NCBI RefSeq assembly: GCF_004340525.1
Contig: NZ_SLWX01000003.1
Coordinates: 248,001-312,000, forward strand
Direction: 5' to 3'
DNA: 64,000 bases
Source: Chromatocurvus halotolerans
Lineage (GTDB): Bacteria > Pseudomonadota > Gammaproteobacteria > Pseudomonadales > Halieaceae
The position numbers were made by a program, and so were the translations under genes. Within the stretch, counting starts at the first letter, position 1. Each line of letters begins with the position of its first letter. The notes under the pieces were generated by a model, which saw nothing but the letters and a program-made list of their open reading frames with translations, was not told the origin of the DNA and ran no database searches. Positions 63,400 through 64,000 of this stretch are shown in pieces.

Positions 63400-64000
63400 C
63401 TAGCGCGTGCTGCGCAATAGCTGGTCGATTACCCGCTCCAGTTGCCGCAGGCTGTTGCATTCAGCGGCAAAATGGCAGGCACTGAGGTAGCGGAGCATCT
63501 CGGAGTCACCGGTTCCCCATGCCTGGCGCGATTCGGGATTGAGCCAGATGACCTGCTTGCTTCGCTGATAGAGACTCTGCATGATTTCCAGTTCTGGATC
63601 CCCCCGGTTGTTGCGGGCGTCACCGAGAATGATAACTGATGTCTGTCGGTTTATATCATTCAGTGCCAGGCGCGCAAAATCGCGCAGGCTGCCTCCGTAA
63701 TCGGTTGCACCGCCGTATTGCCAGTTTGCCAGTTCCACGGCGCGCTCCACAGGGTGGGTCTCAAACAGCTCGCTGATTTCACCGAGGTGGTGTGAGAAGG
63801 CAAAGCTGCGCATGCGCGGCAGAATGTCCTGCAGGCTGTACAGGAAGATGAGCAGGAACTTTGCGTACGCGGCGACGGAACCACTGACGTCGCAGAGAGC
63901 CAGTACCTGTGCCTTGTCCCGCCGACGCCGGCGCCAGTGGGTACGAAAGAGGATGCCGTCCGTGGGTACCCCCGCGCGCAGGGTCTTGCGCATGTCCAGC
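63400..64000 (-). CDS. VWA-domain (CoxE-like) protein, 5' end cut by the window
   Basis: The visible 200 residues or so show a von Willebrand A domain of the CoxE type: the metal-binding DxSxS motif in ALCDVSGSVAAYAKF, SFAFSHHLGEISELF, WQYGGATDYGGSLRDFA and SVIILGDARNNRGDPELE. The frame has no stop at the right edge, so the N-terminus lies outside; an internal ATG at 63993 is not taken as the start because the family has a longer N-terminal part. CoxE-like proteins usually work with a MoxR-type ATPase, which may be encoded just beyond the edge. It is 22 bp upstream of DUF1631 on the same strand. Confidence 0.85.
   Translation of the reverse strand, partial: LDMRKTLRAGVPTDGILFRTHWRRRRRDKAQVLALCDVSGSVAAYAKFLLIFLYSLQDILPRMRSFAFSHHLGEISELFETHPVERAVELANWQYGGATDYGGSLRDFARLALNDINRQTSVIILGDARNNRGDPELEIMQSLYQRSKQVIWLNPESRQAWGTGDSEMLRYLSACHFAAECNSLRQLERVIDQLLRSTR

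Overview
The window carries a nearly complete purple-bacterial photosynthesis gene cluster (about 1-32,100) next to a block of ordinary gammaproteobacterial housekeeping genes (about 32,050-64,000). The pathway content (AcsF oxidative cyclase, dark-operative BchLNB, BchXYZ, tetraheme PufC, PuhA, one LH1 pair, no LH2 genes) together with the housekeeping order (rep, comM, ubiK, glnK-amtB, xerC-DUF484-dapF-lysA-lptM, argH/hemCDXY, ubiD, rho, trxA, gshA) suggests an aerobic anoxygenic phototroph of the Gammaproteobacteria. The OM60/NOR5 (Halieaceae) lineage is my best guess; this is inference from gene content and order, not from a phylogeny.

Region 1 (1-9,344, + strand): the 3' end of crtF, then bchC-bchX-bchY-bchZ, a pufQ-like gene, pufL-pufM-pufC, a 230-bp gap starting with a hairpin, and finally pufB-pufA. 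The LH1 genes therefore lie at the 3' end of the operon instead of in front of pufL. Region 2 (9,387-11,630): idi (+) and hemN (-). Region 3 (11,664-24,629, - strand): one tightly packed ten-gene unit, bchF-N-B-H-L-M-lhaA-puhA-B-C-E in transcription order (eleven genes counting puhE), for chlorophyllide synthesis and reaction-centre assembly. Region 4 (24,871-32,094): the repressor gene ppsR, then bchG-bch2-bchP and a small membrane-protein gene, convergent acsF, and a divergent BLUF blue-light sensor gene. The bchI, bchD, bchO and remaining crt genes are not in the window and presumably lie to the left.

Palindromes of the PpsR/CrtJ type (TGT-N12-ACA, best form TGTCA-N8-TGACA) sit in front of bchC (two, 8 bp apart), hemN, bchF (one perfect and one imperfect, 8 bp apart), bchG, and between acsF and the BLUF gene (one perfect and one imperfect, 7 bp apart). 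In several of them one half-site reads TTGACA and is placed 16-17 bp from a -10-like hexamer, so repressor and sigma70 would compete for the same bases. PpsR here has only one cysteine, in its DNA-binding domain. No appA, aerR or ppaA gene is seen in the window; the stand-alone BLUF protein is a candidate light input.

Region 5 (32,048-64,000) holds a DUF3080 lipoprotein, a glutathione transferase, a cytochrome c5, rep, comM, ubiK, an ammonium-sensing module (PII-AmtB-PII with a sigma54-type promoter), lysine, arginine and early tetrapyrrole biosynthesis genes, ubiD, rho, trxA, a GIY-YIG protein, an ABC-F ATPase, a secreted FKBP isomerase, dsbB, gshA, and a PilZ/DUF1631/VWA set cut by the window end. 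No tRNA, rRNA, CRISPR array, insertion sequence or prophage was recognised.
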